In this document: piece by piece, positions 30,616-40,074 of the stretch
Layout: each line of letters starts with the position of its first letter
How positions within the stretch are numbered: position 1 is the first letter of the stretch
From: Citrobacter sp. MGH106
GTDB taxonomy: Bacteria > Pseudomonadota > Gammaproteobacteria > Enterobacterales > Enterobacteriaceae
Direction: 5' to 3'
Assembly (NCBI RefSeq): GCF_001037495.1
Contig: NZ_KQ089822.1
Location: forward strand, 930,001 to 994,000
DNA: 64,000 nucleotides
Translations under genes and position numbers: made by a program
Notes under the pieces: model-generated
Seen by the model: only the letters and a program-made list of their open reading frames with translations
Databases searched by the model: none
What the model was told of the DNA's origin: nothing

Positions 30616-30689
30616 CCTCTCTCCTTTTCACATTACCTTCTGCGGAGGGTAGGGGGAGGTTTTACCTGAAATATGCCACGGAGGCGGGT

Positions 30690-30977
30690 ATGAAACTGGC
30701 AATCGTCACAGGACAAATTGTTTGTACCGTACGCCATCAGGGGCTAGCGCACGACAAATTGCTGATGGTGGAAATGATTGACGCCTGCGGAAATCCCGAC
30801 GGGCAGTGTGCTGTTGCTATCGACAGCATCGGGGCGGGAACCGGAGAGTGGGTGCTGTTGGTCAGCGGAAGCTCAGCCCGTCAGGCGCACCGCAACGAAT
30901 CATCGCCTGTCGATCTGTGTGTTATTGGCATTGTCGATGAAGTGGTGGCCGGTGGTCAGGTGATCTTCCATAAATAA
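30690..30977 (+). CDS. eutN: EutN, pentameric shell vertex protein
   Basis: The 95-residue member of the EutN/CcmL family is expected to form pentamers at the vertices of the microcompartment. Typical features are the start KLAIVTGQIVCTVRHQGL, the ALDS-like AVAIDSIGAGTGEWVL segment and the VDLCVIGIVDEV C-terminus. GGAGGCGG precedes the ATG. It is 11 nt upstream of eutE. Confidence 0.96.
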   Translation: MKLAIVTGQIVCTVRHQGLAHDKLLMVEMIDACGNPDGQCAVAIDSIGAGTGEWVLLVSGSSARQAHRNESSPVDLCVIGIVDEVVAGGQVIFHK

Positions 30978-30988
30978 GGCAGAAAATC

Positions 30989-32392
30989 ATGAATCAACAG
31001 GATATTGAACAGGTCGTGAAAGCGGTACTGCTGAAAATGAAAGACAGCAGTCAGCCCGTCAGCGCGGTTCAAGAAATGGGCGTCTTTGCCTCCCTGGATG
31101 ACGCAGTGGCGGCAGCAAAACTGGCCCAGCAGGGGTTAAAAAGCGTCGCTATGCGCCAGTTAGCTATTCACGCCATTCGTGAAGCAGGCGAAAAACACGC
31201 CAGAGAATTAGCGGAACTTGCCGTCACTGAAACCGGCATGGGACGCGTTGAAGATAAATTTGCCAAAAACGTAGCGCAGGCACGCGGCACGCCGGGCGTG
31301 GAATGCCTCTCTCCACAGGTATTGACCGGCGATAACGGTTTAACGCTGATTGAAAACGCGCCGTGGGGCGTGGTGGCTTCGGTAACACCGTCCACCAACC
31401 CGGCAGCAACCGTAATTAATAATGCCATCAGCCTTATTGCCGCAGGCAACAGCGTGGTATTTGCGCCACATCCGGCGGCAAAAGGCGTTTCTCAGCGCGC
31501 TATAACTCTGCTTAACCAGGCGGTTGTTGCCGCTGGTGGCCCGGCAAACCTGCTGGTTACCGTTGCCAATCCGGATATCGAAACCGCTCAGCGTCTGTTC
31601 AAGTACCCAGGCATTGGCCTGCTGGTCGTTACCGGTGGCGAAGCGGTGGTTGACGCTGCGCGTAAACACACCAATAAACGCCTGATTGCGGCTGGTGCGG
31701 GTAACCCGCCGGTGGTGGTTGATGAAACCGCCGATCTGGTACGCGCCGCGCAGTCCATCGTCAAAGGTGCATCGTTTGATAACAACATTATCTGCGCCGA
31801 CGAAAAAGTGCTGATCGTGGTGGATAGCGTTGCCGACGAACTGATGCGTCTGATGGAAAGCCAGCATGCGGTAAAACTCACTGCGGCCCAGGCCGAGCAA
31901 CTTCAGCCAGTGCTGCTGAAAAATGTCGACGAGCGCGGCAAAGGCACGGTTAGCCGTGACTGGGTTGGACGTGATGCGGGAAAAATCGCAGCGTCAATTG
32001 GTCTGAATGTACCAGACCAGACCCGCTTGTTATTCGTCGAAACCTCCGCCACCCATCCGTTTGCCGTAACTGAAATGATGATGCCGGTGCTGCCGGTGGT
32101 GCGGGTTGCCAACGTCGATGAGGCCATTGAACTGGCGGTAACGCTTGAAGGTGGTTGTCACCATACGGCGGCGATGCACTCACGCAATATCGACAATATG
32201 AACCGTATGGCTAACGCCATTGATACCAGCATCTTCGTCAAAAATGGACCGTGCATTGCGGGTCTCGGACTTGGCGGTGAGGGCTGGACCACCATGACCA
32301 TTACTACGCCGACCGGGGAAGGGGTGACCAGTGCGCGCACGTTTGTGCGTCTGCGTCGCTGTGTGTTGGTGGATGCGTTCCGCATCGTTTAA
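30989..32392 (+). CDS. eutE: EutE, CoA-acylating acetaldehyde dehydrogenase
   Basis: The 467-residue enzyme oxidises acetaldehyde to acetyl-CoA with NAD. The N-terminal helix MNQQDIEQVVKAVLLKMK is the encapsulation peptide type that targets it into the shell, followed by a short linker. The aldehyde dehydrogenase core shows TPSTNPAATVINNA, VTGGEAVV and the catalytic cysteine in SFDNNIICADEK (near residue 269). It lies between eutN and eutJ. Confidence 0.97.
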   Translation: MNQQDIEQVVKAVLLKMKDSSQPVSAVQEMGVFASLDDAVAAAKLAQQGLKSVAMRQLAIHAIREAGEKHARELAELAVTETGMGRVEDKFAKNVAQARGTPGVECLSPQVLTGDNGLTLIENAPWGVVASVTPSTNPAATVINNAISLIAAGNSVVFAPHPAAKGVSQRAITLLNQAVVAAGGPANLLVTVANPDIETAQRLFKYPGIGLLVVTGGEAVVDAARKHTNKRLIAAGAGNPPVVVDETADLVRAAQSIVKGASFDNNIICADEKVLIVVDSVADELMRLMESQHAVKLTAAQAEQLQPVLLKNVDERGKGTVSRDWVGRDAGKIAASIGLNVPDQTRLLFVETSATHPFAVTEMMMPVLPVVRVANVDEAIELAVTLEGGCHHTAAMHSRNIDNMNRMANAIDTSIFVKNGPCIAGLGLGGEGWTTMTITTPTGEGVTSARTFVRLRRCVLVDAFRIV

Positions 32393-32415
32393 GAGCGCTC
32401 TAAGGAGATAAAGAG

Positions 32416-33255
32416 ATGGCGCACGACGAACAACTTTGGCTCACACCCAGACTGCAAAAAGCGGCAACGCTATGTAACCAGACGCCCACAGCCAGCGACT
32501 CACCGCTGTGGCTGGGTGTTGATTTGGGGACGTGTGATGTGGTGTCGATGGTTGTCGACAGTGACGGACAGCCGGTTGCGGTCTGCCTGGACTGGGCCGA
32601 TGTCGTGCGTGACGGCATCGTCTGGGATTTCTTCGGTGCGGTGACCATTGTCCGTCGCCATCTCGATACGCTTGAGCAACAGCTGGGTTGCCGCTTTACC
32701 CATGCGGCAACCTCGTTCCCGCCGGGAACGGACCCGCGTATTTCCATCAATGTGCTGGAATCAGCAGGACTTGAAGTGAGCCATGTGCTGGACGAACCAA
32801 CCGCTGTGGCAGATCTGCTGAAACTGGATAACGCAGGCGTAGTGGATATCGGCGGGGGCACGACCGGTATTGCTATTGTGAAGCGGGGTTTAGTGACCTA
32901 TTCCGCCGATGAAGCTACCGGCGGGCACCACATTTCTCTGACCCTTGCGGGGAATCGTCGTATTCAGCTTGAAGAAGCCGAGCAGTACAAGCGCAGCAAT
33001 GGAAAAGAAATCTGGCCGGTGGTCAAGCCGGTCTACGAAAAGATGGCGGAAATCGTCGCTCATCATATTGCAGGGCATGGAGTAACAGATTTATGGCTGG
33101 CCGGTGGTTCCTGTATGCAACCGGGTGTCGATGAGCTGTTCCGTAAGCGTTTCCCGGAACTGCAGGTGCATTTACCACAGCACAGTCTGTTTATGACCCC
33201 GCTGGCAATCGCGAACAGTGGGAGAGAAAAAGCGGAGGGAATCTATGCAAGCTGA
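32416..33255 (+). CDS. eutJ: EutJ, Hsp70/actin-like accessory protein
   Basis: The 279-residue protein has an ASKHA ATPase-type fold: phosphate-1 motif LGVDLGTCDVVSMVVD near residue 33 and phosphate-2 motif DIGGGTTGIAI near 141. It has been proposed as a chaperone-like factor for ethanolamine enzymes, but the role is unproven. GGAGATAAAG precedes the ATG. Its last 11 bases overlap the start of eutG. Confidence 0.95.
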   Translation: MAHDEQLWLTPRLQKAATLCNQTPTASDSPLWLGVDLGTCDVVSMVVDSDGQPVAVCLDWADVVRDGIVWDFFGAVTIVRRHLDTLEQQLGCRFTHAATSFPPGTDPRISINVLESAGLEVSHVLDEPTAVADLLKLDNAGVVDIGGGTTGIAIVKRGLVTYSADEATGGHHISLTLAGNRRIQLEEAEQYKRSNGKEIWPVVKPVYEKMAEIVAHHIAGHGVTDLWLAGGSCMQPGVDELFRKRFPELQVHLPQHSLFMTPLAIANSGREKAEGIYAS

Positions 33256-34432
33256 ATTGCAAACGGCGCTCTTTCAGGCATTCGATACCCTGAATCTGCA
33301 ACGCGTAAAAACATTTAGCGTTCCACCAGTCACGTTATGTGGACTTGGGGCGCTCAGCACCTGTGGACAGGAAGCGCAAATACGCGGACTGACGCATATG
33401 TTCGTGATGGTCGATAGCTTCCTGCATCAGGCCGGAATGACCGCCGGACTTGAACGTAGCCTGGCGATGAAAGGCGTGGCGATGACGTTGTGGCCGTGCC
33501 CGGTTGGTGAGCCGTGTATCACGGACGTTTGCGCGGCGGTAGCGCAACTGCGTGAATCAAAGTGTGATGGCGTTGTGGCCTTTGGTGGCGGTTCTGTACT
33601 GGATGCCGCCAAAGCGGTGGCATTGCTGGTGACTAATCCGACGCAGACGCTGGCCGATATGACGGAACACAGCACGTTACGCCCGCGTCTGCCGCTGATT
33701 GCCGTACCAACCACCGCCGGAACAGGTTCGGAAACTACCAACGTCACGGTGATTATTGACGCCGCGACTGGACTGAAAAAAGTGCTGGCTCACGCCACGC
33801 TGATGCCGGATGTGGCCATTCTTGATGCCGCATTGACGGAAGGGGTGCCTGCGCATGTTACGGCGATGACCGGAATCGATGCGTTGACCCACGCCGTTGA
33901 GGCTTATAGCGCCCTGAACGCTACGCCATTTACCGACAGCCTGGCGATTGGCGCGATTGCGATGATTGGCAAATCGTTACCGAAAGCGGTGGGCTACGGT
34001 CACGACCTGGCTGCGCGGGAAAGCATGCTGCTGGCTTCCTGTATGGCGGGGATGGCTTTCTCCAGCGCGGGGCTGGGCTTGTGTCATGCGATGGCTCACC
34101 AGCCGGGCGCGGCGCTGCACATTCCGCACGGACAGGCTAACGCCATGCTGCTACCGACAGTAATGGGGTTTAACCGCATGGTTTGCCGTGAACGCTTTAG
34201 CCATATCGGCAGGGCGTTAACCAACAAGAAATCAGACGATCGTGACGCAATCAACGCTGTCATCGAGCTGATTACCGAAGTGGGCCAGACAAAACGACTC
34301 GCTGACGTGGGGGCGAAGCCTGAGCAATACAGCACATGGGCGCAAGCTGCGATGGACGATATTTGTATTCGCAGCAATCCACGAACCGCCACGCAGGCAG
34401 AAATTATCGCGTTGTATGCGGCGGCACAATAA
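33245..34432 (+). CDS. eutG: EutG, iron-dependent alcohol dehydrogenase
   Basis: The 395-residue group III alcohol dehydrogenase reduces acetaldehyde to ethanol and recycles NADH inside the compartment. The cofactor-binding GGGSVLDAAKA motif (near residue 114) and the metal-ligand segments LTHAVEAY and GLCHAMAHQPGAALHIPHG are visible. I use the ATG at 33245, overlapping the eutJ stop and matching the E. coli start; an upstream in-frame start at 33218 is inside eutJ. Confidence 0.95.
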   Translation: MQAELQTALFQAFDTLNLQRVKTFSVPPVTLCGLGALSTCGQEAQIRGLTHMFVMVDSFLHQAGMTAGLERSLAMKGVAMTLWPCPVGEPCITDVCAAVAQLRESKCDGVVAFGGGSVLDAAKAVALLVTNPTQTLADMTEHSTLRPRLPLIAVPTTAGTGSETTNVTVIIDAATGLKKVLAHATLMPDVAILDAALTEGVPAHVTAMTGIDALTHAVEAYSALNATPFTDSLAIGAIAMIGKSLPKAVGYGHDLAARESMLLASCMAGMAFSSAGLGLCHAMAHQPGAALHIPHGQANAMLLPTVMGFNRMVCRERFSHIGRALTNKKSDDRDAINAVIELITEVGQTKRLADVGAKPEQYSTWAQAAMDDICIRSNPRTATQAEIIALYAAAQ

Positions 34433-34459
34433 ATACACAAATGACAGGGAGTGAAGGGT

Positions 34460-35704
34460 ATGGGAATTAACGAAATCATCATGTACATCATGATGTTCTT
34501 TATGCTGATTGCCGCCGTGGACAGGATCCTGTCGCAGTTCGGTGGTTCAGCGCGCTACCTCGGTAAGTTTGGTAAAAGCATCGAGGGATCGGGTGGTCAG
34601 TTTGAAGAAGGTTTTATGGCGATGGGCGCGCTCGGTCTGGCAATGGTCGGTATGACTGCGCTGGCGCCGGTATTAGCAAAAGTGCTCGGGCCGGTGATTA
34701 TTCCGCTGTATGAAATGTTGGGCGCGAACCCGTCGATGTTTGCCGGAACGCTGCTGGCGTGTGATATGGGCGGCTTCTTCCTGGCGAAAGAACTGGCGGG
34801 CGGTGATGTTGCGGCATGGTTGTACTCTGGCTTGATTCTGGGTGCGATGATGGGGCCGACGCTGGTCTTCTCCATCCCGGTAGCACTGGGGATTATTGAA
34901 CCCTCTGACCGTCGTTATCTGGCACTGGGCGTGCTGGCTGGTATTGTCACGATCCCAATTGGCTGTATCGCGGGTGGTTTGGTAGCGATGTATTCCGGCG
35001 TTGAAATCAACGGACAGCCGGTGGAATTTACCTTCGCGCTGATCCTGATGAACATGATTCCGGTGCTGATCGTTGCCGTGCTGGTGGCGCTGGGGCTGAA
35101 ATTCATCCCGGAAAAAATGATCAACGGCTTCCAGATCTTCGCTAAGTTCCTGGTGGCATTGATCACAATCGGGCTGGCCGCTGCGGTTATCAAATTCCTG
35201 CTCGGCTGGGATCTGATCCCGGGTCTCGATCCTATCTTCATGGCGCCTGGCGATAACCCTGGTGAAGTGATGCGCGCCATCGAAGTTATCGGTTCTATCT
35301 CCTGCGTACTGCTCGGCGCTTATCCAATGGTTCTGTTACTGACCCGTTGGTTTGAAAAACCGCTGATGCGAGTTGGTAATCTTCTGAAAATCAACAATAT
35401 GGCAGCTGGTGGCATGGTCGCAACGTTGGCGAACAATATTCCGATGTTCGGCATGATGAAGCACATGGATACCCGCGGCAAAGTGATTAACTGTGCGTTC
35501 GCCGTCTCTGCTGCCTTCGCTCTGGGTGACCACTTAGGTTTCGCTGCCGCAAACATGAACGCCATGATCTTCCCAATGATTGTCGGCAAGCTGATCGGCG
35601 GTGTAACGGCGATTGGTGTGGCTATGCTGCTGGTACCAAAAGACGAAAACGTTCCGGCAGAAGTGGAAGCCGAAACAGAAACGAAAGCGGAGGCGCAATC
35701 GTGA
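34460..35704 (+). CDS. eutH: EutH, ethanolamine permease
   Basis: The 414-residue polytopic membrane protein has about ten hydrophobic segments and is thought to import ethanolamine when external levels or pH are low. The N-terminus MGINEIIMYIMMFFMLIA matches E. coli EutH. The C-terminal tail is acidic and slightly longer (EVEAETETKAEAQS). The ATG at 34460 follows GAAGGG. The stop overlaps the GTG start of eutA. Confidence 0.95.
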   Translation: MGINEIIMYIMMFFMLIAAVDRILSQFGGSARYLGKFGKSIEGSGGQFEEGFMAMGALGLAMVGMTALAPVLAKVLGPVIIPLYEMLGANPSMFAGTLLACDMGGFFLAKELAGGDVAAWLYSGLILGAMMGPTLVFSIPVALGIIEPSDRRYLALGVLAGIVTIPIGCIAGGLVAMYSGVEINGQPVEFTFALILMNMIPVLIVAVLVALGLKFIPEKMINGFQIFAKFLVALITIGLAAAVIKFLLGWDLIPGLDPIFMAPGDNPGEVMRAIEVIGSISCVLLGAYPMVLLLTRWFEKPLMRVGNLLKINNMAAGGMVATLANNIPMFGMMKHMDTRGKVINCAFAVSAAFALGDHLGFAAANMNAMIFPMIVGKLIGGVTAIGVAMLLVPKDENVPAEVEAETETKAEAQS

Positions 35705-37104
35705 ATACTCGCCAGCTATTGAGCGTCGGTATCGATATCGGCACCACCACCACTCAGGTGATCTTCTCCCGCCTTGAGCTGGTTAACCGTGCGGCAGTGT
35801 CGCAGGTGCCGCGTTACGAATTCATCAAACGTGAAATTAGCTGGCAAAGCCCGGTCTTCTTTACCCCCGTTGATAAGCAAGGCGGGTTAAAAGAGGCCGA
35901 ACTTAAGGCGCTGATTCTGGCTCAGTATCAGGCAGCAGGTATTGAGCCACAGAGCGTTGATTCTGGCGCAATCATTATTACCGGGGAAAGTGCGAAAACC
36001 CGCAATGCCCGTCCGGCGGTGATGGCGCTCTCCCAGTCGCTGGGTGACTTCGTGGTTGCCAGCGCAGGTCCACATCTTGAATCGGTCATTGCCGGTCACG
36101 GCGCGGGTGCGCAAACCCTGTCTGAGCAGCGACTGTGCAGCGTACTGAATATCGATATCGGCGGTGGTACGTCTAACTATGTTCTGTTTGACGCCGGAAA
36201 AGTTAGCGGTTCAGCCTGCCTGAATGTTGGTGGGCGACTGCTGGAGACCGATAGCCAGGGGCGTGTGGTTCATGCGCACCAGCCGGGGCAAATGATTGTC
36301 GATGATGTTTTTGGCGCAGGTACAGATGCCCGTTCGCTTAATGCGGCGCAACTGATTCAGGTGGCGCGACGGATGGCTACGCTTATCGTCGAGGTTATTG
36401 ACGGCAAACTTTCGCCGCTGGCTCAGGCGTTGATGCAAACCGGTTTATTGCCTGTGGGCATTAAGCCAGAGGTGATTACGCTTTCGGGTGGGGTGGGTGA
36501 GTGCTACCGCAACCAGCCTGCCGATCCATTCTGTTTTTCTGACATAGGACCGCTGTTGGCAACGGCGCTACATGAACATCCGCGTCTGCGTGAGATGAAC
36601 GTGCAGTTCCCGGCGCAAACAGTACGTGCCACGGTCATTGGCGCAGGAGCACATACGCTATCGCTTTCAGGCAGCACCATCTGGCTGGAAGGCGTTGCGC
36701 TTCCGCTGCGCAACCTGCCAGTGGCTATCCCGGTTGATGAAGCTGATCTGGTCGCGGCCTGGCAGCAGGCGCTGATGCAGCTCGATCTCGACCCGAAAAC
36801 TGACGCCTATGTCCTTGCGCTGCCCGGGTCGCTGCCAGTGCGCTACGCCGCGCTGTTAACGGTCATCGACGCGCTACTGGCCTTTGTCGCACGTTATCCG
36901 AATCCGCATCCCCTGCTGGTGGTAGCCGAGCAGGATTTTGGTAAAGCACTGGGCATGCTGTTACGCCCACAGTTACAGCAACACCCGCTGGCGGTCATCG
37001 ATGAGGTGATTGTTCGGGCGGGTGACTATATCGACATTGGTACGCCTCTTTTTGGCGGATCGGTTGTGCCGGTGACGGTGAAATCACTCGCATTTCCTTC
37101 CTGA
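35701..37104 (+). CDS. eutA: EutA, reactivating factor for ethanolamine ammonia-lyase
   Basis: The 467-residue ASKHA-fold ATPase exchanges damaged cobalamin bound to EutBC. The motif GIDIGTTTTQV (near residue 11) and NIDIGGGTSNYVL (near 150) form the nucleotide site. A GTG start at 35701 overlaps the eutH stop, so translation is coupled. Only 11 bases separate it from eutB; in E. coli K-12 a cryptic prophage (CPZ-55) interrupts this junction, but here it is intact. Confidence 0.95.
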   Translation: MNTRQLLSVGIDIGTTTTQVIFSRLELVNRAAVSQVPRYEFIKREISWQSPVFFTPVDKQGGLKEAELKALILAQYQAAGIEPQSVDSGAIIITGESAKTRNARPAVMALSQSLGDFVVASAGPHLESVIAGHGAGAQTLSEQRLCSVLNIDIGGGTSNYVLFDAGKVSGSACLNVGGRLLETDSQGRVVHAHQPGQMIVDDVFGAGTDARSLNAAQLIQVARRMATLIVEVIDGKLSPLAQALMQTGLLPVGIKPEVITLSGGVGECYRNQPADPFCFSDIGPLLATALHEHPRLREMNVQFPAQTVRATVIGAGAHTLSLSGSTIWLEGVALPLRNLPVAIPVDEADLVAAWQQALMQLDLDPKTDAYVLALPGSLPVRYAALLTVIDALLAFVARYPNPHPLLVVAEQDFGKALGMLLRPQLQQHPLAVIDEVIVRAGDYIDIGTPLFGGSVVPVTVKSLAFPS

Positions 37105-37115
37105 GGGAACGACTT

Positions 37116-38477
37116 ATGAAACTAAAGACCACATTGTTCGGCAATGTTTATCAGTTTAAGGATGTAAAAGAGGTGCTGGCAAAAGCCAACGAACTGCGTT
37201 CGGGGGATGTGCTGGCTGGTGTGGCCGCGACAAGCTCGCAGGAGCGCGTGGCTGCTAAACAGGTGTTGTCGGAAATGACGGTAGCGGATATCCGCAACAA
37301 CCCGGTGATTTCCTATGAAGAGGACTGCGTCACGCGTCTGATTCAGGATGACGTCAACGAAACGGCCTATAACCGCATCAAAAACTGGAGCATCAGTGAG
37401 CTGCGCGAGTACGTGTTGAGTGATGAAACCTCTGTCGATGACATTGCGTTTATGCGCAAAGGGTTAACGTCCGAAGTGGTCGCAGGCGTTGCAAAAATTT
37501 GTTCCAACGCGGACCTGATCTACGGCGGCAAAAAAATGCCGGTGATCAAAAAGGCTAACACGACTATCGGTCTGCCGGGCACCTTCAGTTGCCGTTTGCA
37601 GCCGAACGATACCCGCGACGACGTGCAGAGTATTGCCGCACAAATCTACGAAGGGCTTTCCTTCGGTGCGGGCGATGCCGTTATCGGTGTTAACCCGGTG
37701 ACAGATGACGTGGAGAACTTAAGCCGCGTGCTCGATACCGTGTATGGCGTGATCGACAAATTCAATATTCCTACACAGGGCTGCGTGCTCGCGCACGTCA
37801 CTACCCAGATCGAAGCGATTCGTCGCGGCGCGCCGGGCGGGCTGATTTTCCAGAGCATCTGCGGTAGCGAAAAAGGGCTGAAAGAGTTTGGTGTCGAGTT
37901 GGCGATGCTGGATGAGGCACGCGCAGTGGGTGCTGAGTTCAACCGTATTGCCGGTGAAAACTGCCTGTACTTTGAAACCGGGCAAGGTTCTGCGCTTTCC
38001 GCAGGCGCTAACTTCGGTGCCGATCAGGTGACGATGGAAGCGCGTAACTACGGTCTGGCGCGCCACTATGATCCGTTCCTGGTGAACACCGTGGTGGGCT
38101 TTATCGGGCCGGAGTATCTCTACAACGACCGTCAGATTATTCGCGCCGGTCTGGAAGACCACTTCATGGGCAAACTGAGCGGCATCTCAATGGGTTGTGA
38201 CTGCTGTTACACCAACCATGCTGACGCTGACCAGAACCTCAATGAAAACCTGATGATTCTGCTCGCCACCGCTGGCTGCAACTACATCATGGGCATGCCG
38301 CTCGGTGACGACATCATGCTCAACTATCAGACCACCGCGTTCCACGACACCGCGACCGTGCGCCAGTTGCTGAACTTGCGTCCGTCGCCGGAGTTTGAAC
38401 GTTGGCTGGAAAACATGGGCATTATGGCAAACGGTCGCCTGACCAAACGGGCGGGCGATCCGTCACTGTTCTTCTGA
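37116..38477 (+). CDS. eutB: EutB, ethanolamine ammonia-lyase large subunit
   Basis: The 453-residue catalytic subunit of the adenosylcobalamin-dependent lyase splits ethanolamine into acetaldehyde and ammonia. It forms the TIM-barrel active site; the conserved LPGTFSCRLQPNDTRDD, FETGQGSALSAGAN and SMGCDCCYTNHADADQN stretches are present. Length equals that of E. coli EutB. GAGGGAACG precedes the ATG; eutC follows after 20 nt. Confidence 0.98.
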   Translation: MKLKTTLFGNVYQFKDVKEVLAKANELRSGDVLAGVAATSSQERVAAKQVLSEMTVADIRNNPVISYEEDCVTRLIQDDVNETAYNRIKNWSISELREYVLSDETSVDDIAFMRKGLTSEVVAGVAKICSNADLIYGGKKMPVIKKANTTIGLPGTFSCRLQPNDTRDDVQSIAAQIYEGLSFGAGDAVIGVNPVTDDVENLSRVLDTVYGVIDKFNIPTQGCVLAHVTTQIEAIRRGAPGGLIFQSICGSEKGLKEFGVELAMLDEARAVGAEFNRIAGENCLYFETGQGSALSAGANFGADQVTMEARNYGLARHYDPFLVNTVVGFIGPEYLYNDRQIIRAGLEDHFMGKLSGISMGCDCCYTNHADADQNLNENLMILLATAGCNYIMGMPLGDDIMLNYQTTAFHDTATVRQLLNLRPSPEFERWLENMGIMANGRLTKRAGDPSLFF

Positions 38478-38497
38478 TGACGCGGGGATGACACACG

Positions 38498-39394
38498 ATG
38501 GATCAAAAACAGATTGAAGAAATTGTACGCAGCGTAATGGCGTCAATGGGTGAGTCACAGCCGCAGGCTCAAGCGCCGTCACCGGAAGCGAAATGCAGCA
38601 CCACACAGTGTGCCGCACCGACGGGGGAAAGCTGTGCGATGGACCTGGGTTCACCGGAAGCCAAAGCGTGGATTGGCGTTGAAAATCCGCACCGTGCTGA
38701 AGTGTTGACAGAGCTGCGTCGTAGTACTGCAGCGCGCGTATGCACCGGTCGTGCCGGTCCACGTCCACGCACTCAGGCGCTGCTGCGCTTCCTGGCTGAC
38801 CACTCTCGTTCGAAAGACACCGTGCTGAAAGAGGTACCGGAAGAGTGGGTGAAAGCACAAGGGCTGCTGGAAGTCCGTTCAGAAATCAGTGACAAAAATC
38901 TGTACCTGACTCGCCCGGACCTGGGTCGTCGTCTGAGTGCGGAAGCGATAGAAGCACTGAAATCACAGTGCGTGGCCAACCCGGATGTGCAGGTGATCGT
39001 TTCTGATGGCCTGTCTACAGATGCTATTACTGCGAACTATGAAGAGATCCTGCCGCCGTTGTTGTCTGGTTTAAAACAGGCCGGACTGAAGGTGGGTACG
39101 CCGTTCTTTGTACGCTATGGCCGCGTGAAAATTGAAGATCAGATTGGCGAACTTCTGGGGGCGAAGGCGGTGATTCTACTGGTGGGTGAACGTCCGGGCT
39201 TAGGCCAGTCGGAGAGTCTTTCCTGCTACGCCGTCTATTCGCCACGTGTGGCGACCACCGTTGAGGCCGACAGAACCTGTATTTCGAACATTCACCAGGG
39301 CGGCACGCCACCGGTTGAAGCGGCTGCGGTAATTGTGGATTTGGCCAAGCGCATGCTGGAGCAAAAAGCGTCCGGCATCAATATGACCCGTTAA
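38498..39394 (+). CDS. eutC: EutC, ethanolamine ammonia-lyase small subunit
   Basis: The 298-residue small subunit helps bind adenosylcobalamin. Residues 1-18 ([18 protein letters not shown]) form the amphipathic shell-targeting helix, followed by a flexible linker with three cysteines (residues about 29-46). The core has the conserved [18 protein letters not shown] segment and, near the C-terminus, [21 protein letters not shown]. The targeting helix resembles that of EutE. Confidence 0.97.
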   Translation: MDQKQIEEIVRSVMASMGESQPQAQAPSPEAKCSTTQCAAPTGESCAMDLGSPEAKAWIGVENPHRAEVLTELRRSTAARVCTGRAGPRPRTQALLRFLADHSRSKDTVLKEVPEEWVKAQGLLEVRSEISDKNLYLTRPDLGRRLSAEAIEALKSQCVANPDVQVIVSDGLSTDAITANYEEILPPLLSGLKQAGLKVGTPFFVRYGRVKIEDQIGELLGAKAVILLVGERPGLGQSESLSCYAVYSPRVATTVEADRTCISNIHQGGTPPVEAAAVIVDLAKRMLEQKASGINMTR

Positions 39395-39403
39395 GGAGGC
39401 AGC

Positions 39404-40063
39404 ATGCCAGCATTAGATTTGATTAGACCTTCAGTCACCGCGATGCGCGTGATTGCCTCCGTTAACGCGGAGTTTGCACGTGAACTTAAATTACCGCCAC
39501 ATATACGTAGCCTCGGACTCATCACGGCAGACTCTGATGACGTGGCGTATATTGCCGCTGACGAAGCGACAAAACAGGCGATGGTTGAAGTGGTATATGG
39601 CCGATCGCTGTATGCAGGAGCCGCGCATGGACCGTCACCGACGGCCGGTGAAGTGATGATCATGCTGGGTGGTCCTAACCCGGCGGAAGTTCGCGCGGGT
39701 CTGGATGCGATGGTCGCTAACATTGAAAGTGGCGCAGCGTTCCAGTGGGCGAATGATGCAGAAAACACCGCGTTCCTGGCGCATGTGGTCTCGCGTACCG
39801 GTTCGTATCTTTCAGCCACGGCAGGATGCGCGCTTGGCGATCCGATGGCCTATCTGGTGGCGCCGCCGCTGGAAGCGACATTTGGTATTGATGCTGCGCT
39901 GAAATCTGCCGATGTACAACTGGTGACCTACGTTCCGCCGCCGTCAGAAACCAACTACTCGGCGGCGTTTTTGACCGGTAGCCAGGCTGCCTGTAAAGCT
40001 GCCTGTAACGCCTTTGCCGATGCCGTTCTGGATATTGCCCGTAATCCGGTACAGCGCGCGTAA
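39404..40063 (+). CDS. eutL: EutL, tandem-BMC trimeric shell protein
   Basis: The 219-residue protein has two BMC domains and forms pseudohexameric trimers whose central pore can open or close. The typical start [20 protein letters not shown] and the [21 protein letters not shown] segment are present. AAGGAGG precedes the ATG by six bases. It lies between eutC and eutK. Confidence 0.96.
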   Translation: MPALDLIRPSVTAMRVIASVNAEFARELKLPPHIRSLGLITADSDDVAYIAADEATKQAMVEVVYGRSLYAGAAHGPSPTAGEVMIMLGGPNPAEVRAGLDAMVANIESGAAFQWANDAENTAFLAHVVSRTGSYLSATAGCALGDPMAYLVAPPLEATFGIDAALKSADVQLVTYVPPPSETNYSAAFLTGSQAACKAACNAFADAVLDIARNPVQRA

Positions 40064-40074
40064 GAGAGGTTGTG

